From contig NZ_CP017448.1 in the NCBI RefSeq assembly GCF_001753165.1, positions 700,462-764,461 of the forward strand: DNA of 64,000 nucleotides. Reading direction: 5' to 3'. The notes beneath the pieces were generated by a model, which had not been told where the DNA came from, ran no database searches, and worked only from the letters and a program-made list of their open reading frames with translations. Made by a program: the position numbers and the translations under genes. Numbering within the stretch: position 1 is the first letter of the stretch; each line of letters opens with the position of its first letter. This stretch comes from Acidihalobacter aeolianus. GTDB lineage: Bacteria > Pseudomonadota > Gammaproteobacteria > DSM-5130 > Acidihalobacteraceae. This document shows positions 38,966-47,657 of the stretch, in pieces.

Positions 38966-39955
38966 ATGAGCGTACGGATTCTCGGCGAGGGCGAACTGCG
39001 CCGCCTCGTGCGGCTCGACGAGGCCGCCATCGAGGCCGCGGAGCACGCCTTTCTGGCCCTCGGCGAGGGCCGCGCGATCCAGCCGCCGGTGTTGGCGCTG
39101 GAGATCGCCGCACGCAATGCGGAGGTCGACATCAAGACCGCCTACATCGACGGCTTGCCGCAGCTTGCGATCAAGGCCTCCTCGGGCTTTTTCGGCAATC
39201 CCGCGCGCGGTCTGCCCAGCCTCTCGGGCTTCATGGCGCTGCTCGATGCCACGAGCGGGCGCACGGTCGCGGTGCTGCTGGACAACGGCTATCTCACGGA
39301 CGTGCGCACGGCCGCCGCAGGCGCGCTGGCGGCACGCACCCTGGCGCGTGCCGATGCCCGCGTGGCCGGCGTGCTCGGCAGCGGCGTGCAGGCGCGGCTG
39401 CAGATCGAGGCGCTGAGCCTCGTGCGTCCGCTCGAACGGGTGCTGGTGTGGGCACGCGAGCGCAATGCCGCGCTGGTCTATGCCGACGAGATGCGCGCGC
39501 GCCTCGGCATTCCGGTCGAGCCGCGCGAAGCGGCCGAGGCGGTGGTGCGCGAGGCGGATATCGTGGTGACCACGACGCCTGCGCGCGAACCGCTGGTGCA
39601 GGCCGAATGGCTGCATCCCGGCCAGCACGTCACGGCCATGGGTTCGGATGCGCCCTACAAGAACGAGATCGCCCCCGCCGCCGTGGCGCGGGCAGACCGA
39701 TTCATATGCGACGTGGCCGCGCAGAGCCTGGCCCTCGGCGAGTTGGGTCCGGCGGTGGCGGCGGGCGCAATGCCGGCGGACACCCTGCCCGTCGAACTGG
39801 GCGCGGTGCTCTGCGGACGGTCCAGCGGACGCACCGACAGGGACGAGATCACGCTCTGCGATCTGACCGGCACCGGTGCGCAGGACACCGCGATCGCGGC
39901 CCATGCACTGGCGCGTGCGGTCGCGGCGGGGTACGGTCTGACTATCGGGGAGTGA
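38966..39955 (+). CDS. eutC: Ornithine cyclodeaminase-like enzyme EutC of hydroxyectoine use
   Basis: A 329-residue protein of the ornithine cyclodeaminase/mu-crystallin family. It carries an NAD-binding segment GVLGSGVQARLQ, the substrate-binding IKASSGFFGNP region, and MGSDAPYKNEI near residue 230. With EutB it is assigned to conversion of hydroxyectoine-derived intermediates; the exact reaction is still debated. ATG 38966 is 1 bp after the eutB stop. The gene is followed by an 18-bp perfect palindrome before doeA. Confidence 0.87.
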   Translation: MSVRILGEGELRRLVRLDEAAIEAAEHAFLALGEGRAIQPPVLALEIAARNAEVDIKTAYIDGLPQLAIKASSGFFGNPARGLPSLSGFMALLDATSGRTVAVLLDNGYLTDVRTAAAGALAARTLARADARVAGVLGSGVQARLQIEALSLVRPLERVLVWARERNAALVYADEMRARLGIPVEPREAAEAVVREADIVVTTTPAREPLVQAEWLHPGQHVTAMGSDAPYKNEIAPAAVARADRFICDVAAQSLALGELGPAVAAGAMPADTLPVELGAVLCGRSSGRTDRDEITLCDLTGTGAQDTAIAAHALARAVAAGYGLTIGE

Positions 39956-39957
39956 CG

Positions 39958-39975
39958 CGCCGGACCGGTCCGGCG
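39958..39975. repeat. 18-bp perfect palindrome between eutC and doeA
   Basis: CGCCGGACC joined directly to GGTCCGGCG, two bases after the eutC stop codon, followed by a second small dyad (GCCGGC-acctgc-GCCGGC). No T-tract follows. It may stabilise upstream mRNA, partly terminate, or bind a regulator, so that doeA could be expressed at a different level than eutC. Confidence 0.5.
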
Positions 39976-40028
39976 TGAAGAGGGGGCCGGCACCTGCGCC
40001 GGCGCGAAAGTGAACGAGAGGCTCATGC

Positions 40029-41279
40029 ATGACCAATGAAACCCCTTACCAGCATGCCAGCGCGGTGTCGCCGGTCGGTTGCCCCGCGCGTCACGGCGAC
40101 ATCTGGCCCCTGCCCTTCAGCCCGCTGGAATACGCCGACCGCCTGCTGCGCACCAAGACCCTGATGAAGGCGCAGGGGATCGAGGTGCTGCTGGTGTTCG
40201 ACCCGGCCAACATGAATTACCTGACCGGCTACGACGGCTGGTCGTTTTACGTGCCGCAGCTGATCGTGGTGGCTCTGGCCGAACCCGAGCCGCTGTGGAT
40301 CGGGCGCGGCATCGACCTCAACGGCGCGCGCGAGACGACCTACGTCGAAGACGCCAACCTCTACGCCTATTCCGACCGCTACGTGCACCACGATCACCGC
40401 CATCCGATGGACTTCGTCGCGCACATCCTGCGCGAACGCGAGCTGGACAACGCGCGCATCGGCCTGGACATGGACAGTTACTATTTCTCGGCGCGTGGCT
40501 ATGAGGTACTGCGCAGGCAGATGCCGCACGCGAGCTTCATCGACGTCACCCGTCTGGTGTCCGGACTGCGTTCGATCAAGTCGCCGCAGGAACTCGAATA
40601 CATGCGCCAGGCCGGGCAGATCATGCAGCGGGTGATGAAGGTCGCGCTGGGCAATGTCGAGCCGGGCATCCGCCAGTGCGACGCGGTGGGCGAGATCTAC
40701 CGCGCGCAGATGCGCGGCACCCAGGCCTACGGCGGCGACTATCCCGCCATCGCGCCGATGCTGCCGACCGGTCGCGGCACCTCGACCCCGCACCTGACCT
40801 GGACCGACAAGCCCTTCGTGCGCGAGGAGGCCTGCATCCTCGAACTGGCCGCGGCGCGCTACCACTACCACTGCCCGATGGCGCGCACCGTGTTCATGGG
40901 CGATCCGCCCAAGCGTCTGGTGGACGCGGCGATGATCGTCGCCGACGGCGTGCAGGCGGCGCTGGATGCGGTCAAGCCGGGAGCCACCTGCGAGGCCATC
41001 GAGGCGGCCTGGCGATCGGTCACGGCGCCGCGCGGCATCGTCAAGGAGTCGCGCATCGGTTATTCGATGGGGCTGAACTATCCGCCCGACTGGGGCGAAC
41101 ACACCATGAGCCTGCGCCCCGGCGACCGTTCCGTGCTCGAACCGGGCATGACCTTCCATCTGATTCCCGGAATCTGGATGGACGACTGGGGCGTGGAGAT
41201 CTCCGAGAGTTTCGTGGTCACCGCCGACGGCTACGAACTGCTCGCGCCGTTCCCGCGCAAGCTGTTCGTCAAGCCCTAG
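40029..41279 (+). CDS. doeA: Ectoine hydrolase (M24 peptidase fold)
   Basis: A 416-residue protein with an N-terminal creatinase-like domain (MNYLTGYDGWSFYVPQ) and a C-terminal M24 pita-bread domain. DoeA (EutD) opens the ectoine ring to N-acetyl-diaminobutyrate. Full Xaa-Pro dipeptidases need five metal ligands; in the expected positions here residues such as ELAAARYHYHCPMARTVF replace some of the metal-binding Asp residues, as known for ectoine hydrolases, which act without metal. The start ATG 40029 gives a family-like length. The gene closes the operon and overlaps the stop of a convergent HAD-type gene by 4 bases. Confidence 0.92.
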   Translation: MTNETPYQHASAVSPVGCPARHGDIWPLPFSPLEYADRLLRTKTLMKAQGIEVLLVFDPANMNYLTGYDGWSFYVPQLIVVALAEPEPLWIGRGIDLNGARETTYVEDANLYAYSDRYVHHDHRHPMDFVAHILRERELDNARIGLDMDSYYFSARGYEVLRRQMPHASFIDVTRLVSGLRSIKSPQELEYMRQAGQIMQRVMKVALGNVEPGIRQCDAVGEIYRAQMRGTQAYGGDYPAIAPMLPTGRGTSTPHLTWTDKPFVREEACILELAAARYHYHCPMARTVFMGDPPKRLVDAAMIVADGVQAALDAVKPGATCEAIEAAWRSVTAPRGIVKESRIGYSMGLNYPPDWGEHTMSLRPGDRSVLEPGMTFHLIPGIWMDDWGVEISESFVVTADGYELLAPFPRKLFVKP

Positions 41280-42247
41280 AAGTAGCCTTCCTGCTCGGCC
41301 ACCGCGTTGACCAGCGCGCGACCGCCGTCGAGGCTGTTGCTGATGCCGTGGCGGTGGTCGATCCACCAGCGCGCCTCGGTCTGCGCGGCGAGATAGTCGG
41401 CGGCGCGGGCGATGCCCTGCTTGACCGTGCGCCAGTGGTCGGGGTCCTCGGCCTCGGCCTGCGCATCGACGCGGACGACCCAGGCGTTGACCTTGTCGAG
41501 GCCGCCGAAGGCGGACAGGCGCACGCCCTCGGCCCAGGCGATCTGCCTTTCCGAACCCTCCAACGGCGGCAGCCCGCGCGCCTGCGCTGCGAGGCGCGCG
41601 GCGGCGGCCTGCCGGGCGCGCTCCGCCCCGGCCTCCTCGGCCTGGCATAGCAGGCAGGTGCCTTCCGCGAGCTGCCCGCAACGGTCTTCCCAGGCATAGT
41701 CGTCGTCGCCGTAGAAGGGGTAGAGCATCACATGCTCGCAGGCGTGGCGGATGGTTTTCAGTTCGAACTGTTCGCGCGTCGCGCCGTTGCCCTGGTTGGG
41801 GCCGAACAGGGTGCAGGGCGTGCCTTGCTGCGCATGCCAGCGCGCGACGTCGAGGTGATGTGCCGATTCGTAGACGCGGCGGATGCGCCGTCCTGCGTAG
41901 TGTCGTTCGATCACCTCCGTCTTGAAGGCGAGCGCAGGACGCCGGTCCCGTTCGGGGCGCAGCCAGAGGGCGTCGTGCTCGATCCGCCAGTCGCGCAGCC
42001 AGCGCTCGGTCTGCGCGCGCACGCCCATGCTGCGCCCGCTCAGGAGGATGACCGGGGTGCCCGCCGCGCGCGCCTGGTTGAGCCGCTGGATCAGGGGCAG
42101 GTTGGGCATATCGTCGCCGCAGGCGGCATGGAAGGCGTCCCAGTCGCGCTCGCCGGTCTCGTTGTGCAGGTGATGCAGGCGGTGTTCGATCAGGGCGAGC
42201 ACGCCGTCCAGCCCGCAGATCACGATTTCGCGTTCGTCCGCTGTCAT
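41276..42247 (-). CDS. HAD-fold protein related to polynucleotide 3'-phosphatase, nucleophile missing
   Basis: The 323-residue protein follows the phage T4 polynucleotide kinase phosphatase pattern: HRLHHL, DWDAFHAACGDDMP, ILLSGRSMGVRAQTERWL and a Lys in AFKTEV. But motif I reads CGLDGVLA, so the nucleophilic Asp expected at residue 12 is Gly (only the second Asp, Asp14, remains), and the acidic pair of the last motif is replaced by YESAHHL. The C-terminal third contains CLLC and a GSERQIAWAEGVR segment that I know from other uncharacterised proteins. It is therefore probably not a phosphatase; a binding role is inference. Starts at ATG 42247. Confidence 0.75.
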   Translation of the reverse strand: MTADEREIVICGLDGVLALIEHRLHHLHNETGERDWDAFHAACGDDMPNLPLIQRLNQARAAGTPVILLSGRSMGVRAQTERWLRDWRIEHDALWLRPERDRRPALAFKTEVIERHYAGRRIRRVYESAHHLDVARWHAQQGTPCTLFGPNQGNGATREQFELKTIRHACEHVMLYPFYGDDDYAWEDRCGQLAEGTCLLCQAEEAGAERARQAAAARLAAQARGLPPLEGSERQIAWAEGVRLSAFGGLDKVNAWVVRVDAQAEAEDPDHWRTVKQGIARAADYLAAQTEARWWIDHRHGISNSLDGGRALVNAVAEQEGYF

Positions 42248-42444
42248 CGACCTGCAGCCCTCGCTGATGCGTAAAAACGAGTAAATCTTTGCGACCCGGG
42301 AACCGTCGCAGTGCGGCTACAGACCGCGCGGTCTCTTGCTTTGCGGCATTTACACCGAATGCGGGTCGTTTCGGGCATACGGAACCCCTGCAGCGCTTTC
42401 CTGTCCATCCGCCAGACAATATGCCAGACAGGGAGAAAACGATC

Positions 42445-43932
42445 ATGAAATGGAAGACGTTGCCGCGGCGCCGGCACAGGGCGCCCCGCATCTGGTTGAA
42501 CGCACTCCTGGCCGCGGTGTTCGGGCTCGGTGTGGGCATGAGCGGCTGGGCCTTCGCCGGCAAGCCCGATCTGCCGATCCATCCGGACACCTCGCCGCAG
42601 CGGCAGCTGGTGAACCTGCCCGACTTCACGCCGATCATCAAGCGCGTCGGCGACGCCGTGGTGAACATCAGCAGCACCAGTTCGCGCGTGGTGCACCAGG
42701 GTCCGCAGGATCCTTTCCCCCCGGGTTCGCCGTTCCATCAGTTCTTCCGCCAGTTCATGGCGCCCGGCGGACAGCAGCACGAGAAGGTGACCGACCTCGG
42801 TTCGGGTTTCATTCTCAGCTCCAACGGCTACATCGTCACCGCCGGCCACGTGGTGCGTCACGCCAGCCACATCGTGGTGACCCTGACCAACCACCGCTCC
42901 TATCCGGCCAAGCTGGTCGGCCTGTCGGTGCGCTATGACACGGCGCTGCTCAAGATCGATGCGCATGACCTGCCCACGGCTCCGATCGGCAATTCCAACA
43001 ACCTCAAGGTCGGCCAGTGGCTGCTTGCGGTCGGTGCGCCGTTCGGGTTTTTCAATACCGTGACCCAGGGCGTGGTCAGCGCGATCAACCGCACCCTGCC
43101 GCACGACGACGAGTACATTCCCTTCATCCAGAGCGACGTACCGATCAACCCCGGCAATTCGGGCGGTCCACTACTCAACATGTCAGGTCAGGTGGTCGGT
43201 ATCAACGACCAGATCTACACCAGCAGCGGCGGTTACATGGGGCTCTCGTTCTCGATCCCGATCGACACCGTGATGCACGTGGTGGACGACTTCAAGCAGC
43301 ACAAGCCGGTGCAGTTCGGCTGGCTCGGCGTCGAGGTGCAGGACGTGACCACGCAGATGGCCAAGGCCCTCAATCTGAAGGAGCCGGTGGGCGCGCTGGT
43401 CGCCTCGGTGTCGCACCATAGCCCCGCCGCCAAGGCCGGTCTCAAGCCCGGCGACGTGATCGTGACCTTCAACGGCCAGCCGGTCGACACGGTGGGTCAG
43501 TTGCCGCCGATGGTGGGCAACACCCTGCCGGGGACGAAGGTCGATATCGGCATCCTGCGCAACGGCAAGGCGATGACGCTGCATGCGACGGTCGGCGTGC
43601 TGCCGCAAAACGCCGGTGGCGGCACTGGCTCCACGGTGAACGGCAACATCTCGCGCCTGCACATCCAGGTGCAGTCGTTGAGCGAGAAGGACAAGAAGCA
43701 CTTCGGCGTCGAGCATGGCGTGCTGGTCATCGGCGTCGGCAACGGTCCGGCCGCCAACGCGGGCATCATGCCCGGCATGGTGATCCTGGACGTCGCCGGC
43801 GAGCCGGTCCACTCGCCGGAGCAGCTCAAACGACTGGTCGACGGATTGCCTGCCGGTCGTTCGATCGCCGTTCGGGTGAGGGCGCACGGCCAGACGCTGT
43901 TCACCGCGATCACCCTGCCGCCGAAGGGCTGA
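42445..43932 (+). CDS. degQ: DegQ/HtrA-type periplasmic serine protease (Do family)
   Basis: A 495-residue protein with a long N-terminal signal or anchor (about 15-38), a trypsin-like protease domain with catalytic His (TAGHVV, about 135), Asp (YDTALLKI, about 165) and Ser (GNSGGP, about 239), and two C-terminal PDZ domains. It degrades or refolds misfolded envelope proteins. ATG 42445 has an AGGGAG site upstream. The upstream region contains GGAACC near 42380, which recalls a sigma-E -35 box, but the -10 box is weak. A strong hairpin follows the gene. Confidence 0.93.
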   Translation: MKWKTLPRRRHRAPRIWLNALLAAVFGLGVGMSGWAFAGKPDLPIHPDTSPQRQLVNLPDFTPIIKRVGDAVVNISSTSSRVVHQGPQDPFPPGSPFHQFFRQFMAPGGQQHEKVTDLGSGFILSSNGYIVTAGHVVRHASHIVVTLTNHRSYPAKLVGLSVRYDTALLKIDAHDLPTAPIGNSNNLKVGQWLLAVGAPFGFFNTVTQGVVSAINRTLPHDDEYIPFIQSDVPINPGNSGGPLLNMSGQVVGINDQIYTSSGGYMGLSFSIPIDTVMHVVDDFKQHKPVQFGWLGVEVQDVTTQMAKALNLKEPVGALVASVSHHSPAAKAGLKPGDVIVTFNGQPVDTVGQLPPMVGNTLPGTKVDIGILRNGKAMTLHATVGVLPQNAGGGTGSTVNGNISRLHIQVQSLSEKDKKHFGVEHGVLVIGVGNGPAANAGIMPGMVILDVAGEPVHSPEQLKRLVDGLPAGRSIAVRVRAHGQTLFTAITLPPKG

Positions 43933-43951
43933 AGCGACCATCGGGTCAACC

Positions 43952-43981
43952 TGCGGCGGTGTCCAGTCGGGCACCGCCGCA
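43952..43981 (+). terminator. Hairpin after degQ
   Basis: TGCGGCGGTG and CACCGCCGCA form a perfect 10-bp stem around a 10-base loop, 19 bp after the stop. It is followed by CGTCTTTG, a weak T-tract. Likely terminator. Confidence 0.65.
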
Positions 43982-44038
43982 CGTCTTTGCCCGGTAGGTG
44001 TTAATCTTGCGCCTCAATCCAGCGCCTCGGGGAAGCTC

Positions 44039-44647
44039 ATGCCCACCGGCAAACCCTATGCGGAGTCCAGCGAACAGAACCGGGATCCGATACTGACCGT
44101 GCTGCGGGGGTTTTTCGACGCACCCGGCCGGGTGCTCGAAATCGGCAGCGGCACCGGTCAGCACGCGGTGTATTTTTCCGCCGAGCTGCCGCATCTGAGC
44201 TGGCAGCCCAGCGAGGTTGCCGACAATCTGCCGGGCATCCATGCCTGGCGTGACGAGGCGGGGCTGGACAACGTGCTGGCACCACTTGAGCTCGACGTGC
44301 GTCGGCGCCCCTGGCCGGTCGAGGCGGCTGCCTACGAATATGCCTATTCCGCCAATACCGCACACATCATGTCCTGGCCCGCGGTCTGCGAGTTCATTGC
44401 CGGCGTGGGCGAGGCGTTGGCGCCCGGCGGGCGTTTCGCGCTCTACGGACCGTTCAACTACGGCGGGCGCTTTACCAGCGAGAGCAATGCCCGCTTCGAT
44501 GCCTGGCTCAAGGGACGCGACCCGCAAAGCGGGGTGCGCGATTTCGAGGCTATTCGCGAACTGGCTACGGATGCCGGACTCGAACTGGCCGAAGACGTGA
44601 CCATGCCGGCGAACAACCGCGTCCTCTGCTGGGTCAAACGGTGCTAA
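44039..44647 (+). CDS. DUF938 family SAM-dependent methyltransferase
   Basis: A 202-residue protein with SAM-binding motif VLEIGSGTGQHAVYFS, WQPSEVADNLPGI and the family markers PYAESSEQNRDPIL at the start and YGPFNYGGRFTSESNARFD in the second half. DUF938 proteins are Rossmann-fold methyltransferases of unknown substrate, common in proteobacteria. Cytoplasmic and apparently monocistronic. Confidence 0.92.
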   Translation: MPTGKPYAESSEQNRDPILTVLRGFFDAPGRVLEIGSGTGQHAVYFSAELPHLSWQPSEVADNLPGIHAWRDEAGLDNVLAPLELDVRRRPWPVEAAAYEYAYSANTAHIMSWPAVCEFIAGVGEALAPGGRFALYGPFNYGGRFTSESNARFDAWLKGRDPQSGVRDFEAIRELATDAGLELAEDVTMPANNRVLCWVKRC

Positions 44648-44710
44648 AAAGCGAACGCGAGGCTTAGGAACGGGTCAAAGTAAGGTTTGATGCCTATCTA
44701 ATGACCTTTG

Positions 44711-44734
44711 CGATGACGCTCGAGTGCGTCATCG
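44711..44734. repeat. 9-bp hairpin just upstream of the YncE-like gene
   Basis: CGATGACGC and GCGTCATCG form a perfect stem around TCGAGT. It ends 18 bp before the start codon and 5 bp before the GGAG ribosome binding site. It could be an operator, a terminator of upstream reading or a translation-modulating hairpin. Confidence 0.5.
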
Positions 44735-44752
44735 TGCACTGGAGACGCGCCC

Positions 44753-45793
44753 ATGTCGAAGCTGCATATTTCCGAGGCCGGACCCTTGAAGCGGATATCC
44801 CTTTCCTTCGCGCCCCATGTCAGGCGGATTGTGAACCTGGTCACTCTGTGCGTTGCGCTACCGGCAGTTGCCCACGCCGGGGGCCTGCAAAGGCTGTTCC
44901 CCGAACCGGTATACGTCGACATGCAGCAGACCGGAGATATCGAGGAATTTCCTCGCCAGGTCGTGTGGCATGGTTATCCAGACTGTCATTATGTCGAGGT
45001 AGGACCCAAGGGAAATCTGCTGATGATCAGCGGGTTCAAGACGGGGCGGATCTATTTCGCCGACGCCCATAACGGACGGAAATTGGCCACGGTCAGGATC
45101 GGCAGGGTGGTGCAGGGCGTCAACATAAGTCCCACCGGCCAGCTTGGCGTCGCGGTGGACACCTCGGCCGGCGCGATCAAGCTGATCAACCTACGGGATT
45201 TCAAGGTGACCCGCACCATCCCCGTGGGCCGGATGCCGCACAACCTGGTATTTTCGAAGCACGGCCATCTGGCCTATGTCTCCGTTCAGGGCGCGGACAA
45301 GATCGCCGTGGTCGATATACGCGCCGGCAAGGTGCTCCGGGACATTCCGTTGCCGGGTATGACCGGACCACACAATCTGGCCCTGAGCCCCGACGGGCGC
45401 ACGCTTTGGGTGCGCAATCATCCCGCGCCACACCAGGACGGTACGGTGGCGGTCGTTGATCTGGCCACTGGAAGGGTTAAACGCTACATTCACGTCGGCC
45501 TATTTCACGGTGGCATGGATGTGCTGGCGGACGGCAAACTTGCCTTTACCACGGATATTGGCGGGGATACGGTGGATGCGATCAATACCCGTTCGCTGAA
45601 AGTGGTACGGCGTATTGACGTCGGAGCCGGCCCGCACGGTGTGCGCTCCTCCGACAACGGCCGTTATGTCTATAGCGCCACGACGCGTGGTAACCAACTC
45701 GCGGTGATTGATGCCCGGACACTCAAGGTGCTCCGCCGCATTCCCCTGCACGGTCGGTTCGGATTCTGGCTCGCGGTGCGGGGGAGACCGTAA
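44753..45793 (+). CDS. YncE-like beta-propeller protein, exported
   Basis: The 346-residue protein has a long N-terminal segment ending in a hydrophobic stretch and an AHA-type signal cleavage site (LVTLCVALPAVAHAG, about residues 28-43), followed by YVTN-type beta-propeller repeats such as GAIKLINLRDFKVTRTIPVGRMPHN and NQLAVIDARTLKVLRRIP (shown in part). YncE proteins are periplasmic propellers, some binding DNA or copper; the ligand here is unknown. GGAG precedes ATG 44753, but a start closer to the signal core is possible. Confidence 0.85.
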   Translation: MSKLHISEAGPLKRISLSFAPHVRRIVNLVTLCVALPAVAHAGGLQRLFPEPVYVDMQQTGDIEEFPRQVVWHGYPDCHYVEVGPKGNLLMISGFKTGRIYFADAHNGRKLATVRIGRVVQGVNISPTGQLGVAVDTSAGAIKLINLRDFKVTRTIPVGRMPHNLVFSKHGHLAYVSVQGADKIAVVDIRAGKVLRDIPLPGMTGPHNLALSPDGRTLWVRNHPAPHQDGTVAVVDLATGRVKRYIHVGLFHGGMDVLADGKLAFTTDIGGDTVDAINTRSLKVVRRIDVGAGPHGVRSSDNGRYVYSATTRGNQLAVIDARTLKVLRRIPLHGRFGFWLAVRGRP

Positions 45794-46003
45794 GCGAGCT
45801 ATCCGCCAGCGGTAGGAATTGGATCGCTTTTTGCTTTGTGCTGGGGTGCTCGTAGATCATCGGGCCGATGCCGAATGTTGCCGACTCGGTATGTGTCATC
45901 GTTCTGAAGCAATATGTTGTTAATTCGGATGGCTGGCTGGTGTTAGGGAAAACAGAAATGGCGACATTGTGGACGCCTTGAACCAGATCGGGGCAAAAAA
46001 CAG

Positions 46004-46684
46004 ATGACGGTCCAGCAGGATATCGAACTAGCCAAACAGCCACAGGATGCCGAACCCAGCGATTTCAGCCCCATTCTGACCGGCGGTCTCAAGGTCTTCG
46101 TGCAGGTTCCGCCTTATGAGGCGCGTTTCGAGGCGAGCATTCTGGGCTGTGTGGCGCAGGAATACGTGATTGTGCGTGCCGCCGCCTCGGGCAAGTCGCC
46201 GGGTGTGGCCTCGCTTGCCCCAAGAGTGGGCGACAAGCTTATCGTGCGCTTCCTTGTGGACGGTGTCGCCTATGGATTCGTGACTCCCGTGATCCATTCG
46301 GGCGCGCTGCCGGAGCCGCTGCTTTTCCTGCACTATCCGGAGCGGATCGACCGTGTCAGTGTGCGTCAGCACCGCCGTCTGCCATGTCGACTGCCATGCA
46401 CTTTGGTTGGCTCGACTGGTGAAAAGAACATTGCCCTGTTGCTCGATATCTCGGAGCAGGGCGCCAAGATCGCCTATCCGGAGTCCAATGCGCAGGGCTG
46501 CGACGCCGGCACCGCGATCGGACTGGACTTGCCATTGCCGGCGCCGTTTGGAATGCAATCGCTGCATGGGCGGGTCGTGAGCGTGAGTCAGCAGGGGCGC
46601 GCCCTGGTCGCAGGCGTCATGTTCGACGATAGCTATACCGATCTGTTGTCCAGTCTGTATTCCATCCTGAGTCTGATGACCTGA
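46004..46684 (+). CDS. PilZ-domain cyclic-di-GMP receptor, YcgR-like
   Basis: A 226-residue protein with an N-terminal YcgR-N/PilZN-like beta domain (about 25-115) and a C-terminal PilZ domain. The cyclic-di-GMP-binding motifs RxxxR (Arg121-Arg125 in RQHRR) and DxSxxG (Asp148-Gly153 in DISEQG) are intact. YcgR-type proteins slow the flagellar motor when bound to cyclic di-GMP, but no flagellar gene is near. It is a likely output of the several cyclic-di-GMP enzymes encoded in the window. Confidence 0.92.
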   Translation: MTVQQDIELAKQPQDAEPSDFSPILTGGLKVFVQVPPYEARFEASILGCVAQEYVIVRAAASGKSPGVASLAPRVGDKLIVRFLVDGVAYGFVTPVIHSGALPEPLLFLHYPERIDRVSVRQHRRLPCRLPCTLVGSTGEKNIALLLDISEQGAKIAYPESNAQGCDAGTAIGLDLPLPAPFGMQSLHGRVVSVSQQGRALVAGVMFDDSYTDLLSSLYSILSLMT

Positions 46685-46723
46685 TTCTGCCTGACGGCTG
46701 CGCGCTTCGCCTGCGGAAGCGAT

Positions 46724-47247
46724 ATGCTGTGCGTTATGCCGTACTCGCAGATGCCCGAACAAACCGCTGCCGCCCTTGCCGACGATGGAGCGATGCCGCT
46801 GCTGTTCGTCGCCGCGGCACTGCTGGCTGCGCTCGCCGGTTACGTGAATGCGATGATGCTCAGCTATGCCGGACTGCCGGTCAGCCACATGAGCGGTCCC
46901 GCGATCATGCTGGGCATCGACCTTGGGCATGACGATCTGCGCCGGTTGCTGGTGCTGTTCGGGATTATGGCGAGTTTTCTGATCGGCGCGATGGCCGGTC
47001 TGATGATCTCTTCCACGGTGCTGCGCCCGGGGCGCAGCTACGGCATTGCGCTGCTGATCGAGGGCGGGCTGCTGACGCTGGCGGGCCTGTCTGCCGTCGG
47101 CGGCTACAGCGTACCCGCGCTGATGTTGGCGGCCTCGGCGGCGTGCTGGCCTTCATCCACTGGGGGCCGGGGGCGCTGTTCCTCGCCGTCGGGTTGTGCC
47201 TGCTGATCGCGCTCGCCTATCTGCCGCGCCAGGAGCGGGCGGCGTGA
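46724..47247 (+). pseudogene. DUF1275 (YoaK-type) membrane protein with central deletion and frameshift
   Basis: The first 137 or so residues match the DUF1275 N-terminal half: LAGYVNAMMLSYAGLPVSHMSG and four to five hydrophobic helices up to SVPALMLAASA. At about 47131 the homologous sequence moves to another frame and resumes with LGGVLAFIHWGPGALFLAVG, the last helix, ending at TGA 47245-47247. The middle, about 70 residues with a QNA-type motif and two helices, is missing. The natural reading frame continues instead to 47206 as nonsense. A decayed gene by one deletion. The next gene starts within its last codons (GTGA). Confidence 0.72.
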
Positions 47248-47657
47248 TCGAGGGCCGCTGTGCCTGCGGTGCCTGCCGCTACCGGATCGACGCCGCGGGT
47301 CTCGACGACGTGGCGATCTGCCACTGCGGCGAGTGCCGGCGCAGCACCGGAGGGACGCATGTCACCTGGGCCAGCGTGCCGCGCGCGGCCTTCCAGTGGA
47401 CCGGAGTCGAGCCGCACTGCTACCGGCCGGCAAGCGGGGGCGAACGTTATTTCTGTCCCGCCTGCGGCGCACACCTCGCGCTGTGGACGCCGCTCGCGCC
47501 GGATACCCTCGACGTCACCGTGAGCACCCTGGACCATCCCGAGCGCCATCCGCCGGATCGACATATCTGGGTGAGCAGCCGCCTGCCCTGGGTGTCACTG
47601 AACGACGGCCTGGCGCAGGAGGACGAGGAAACGCTGCCGCCGCGCGAATCGCGCTAG
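47244..47657 (+). CDS. GFA family zinc protein (glutathione-dependent formaldehyde-activating type)
   Basis: A 137-residue GFA-fold protein with zinc-binding cysteines in CACGACRY, CHCGECRR and CPACGAH. The family name comes from Gfa of Paracoccus, proposed to speed S-hydroxymethylglutathione formation, but many homologues have other or unknown roles. The formaldehyde pathway genes of this genome segment are 13 kb away at 60.6-62.6 kb, so a link is possible but unproven. GTG 47244 starts with MIEGRCACG, in phase with the family start. It ends tail-to-tail, overlapping by 4 bases, with the AEC carrier gene. Confidence 0.88.
   Translation: MIEGRCACGACRYRIDAAGLDDVAICHCGECRRSTGGTHVTWASVPRAAFQWTGVEPHCYRPASGGERYFCPACGAHLALWTPLAPDTLDVTVSTLDHPERHPPDRHIWVSSRLPWVSLNDGLAQEDEETLPPRESR

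Noticed and set aside
37978-39955. Reading eutB and eutC as ethanolamine ammonia-lyase subunits
   Set aside because: The sequences are a threonine dehydratase-like PLP enzyme and an ornithine cyclodeaminase-like protein; only the gene names coincide.
40023-42677. 884-residue open frame antisense to doeA and beyond
   Set aside because: It crosses three real genes, has no recognisable domain and is a by-product of high GC content.
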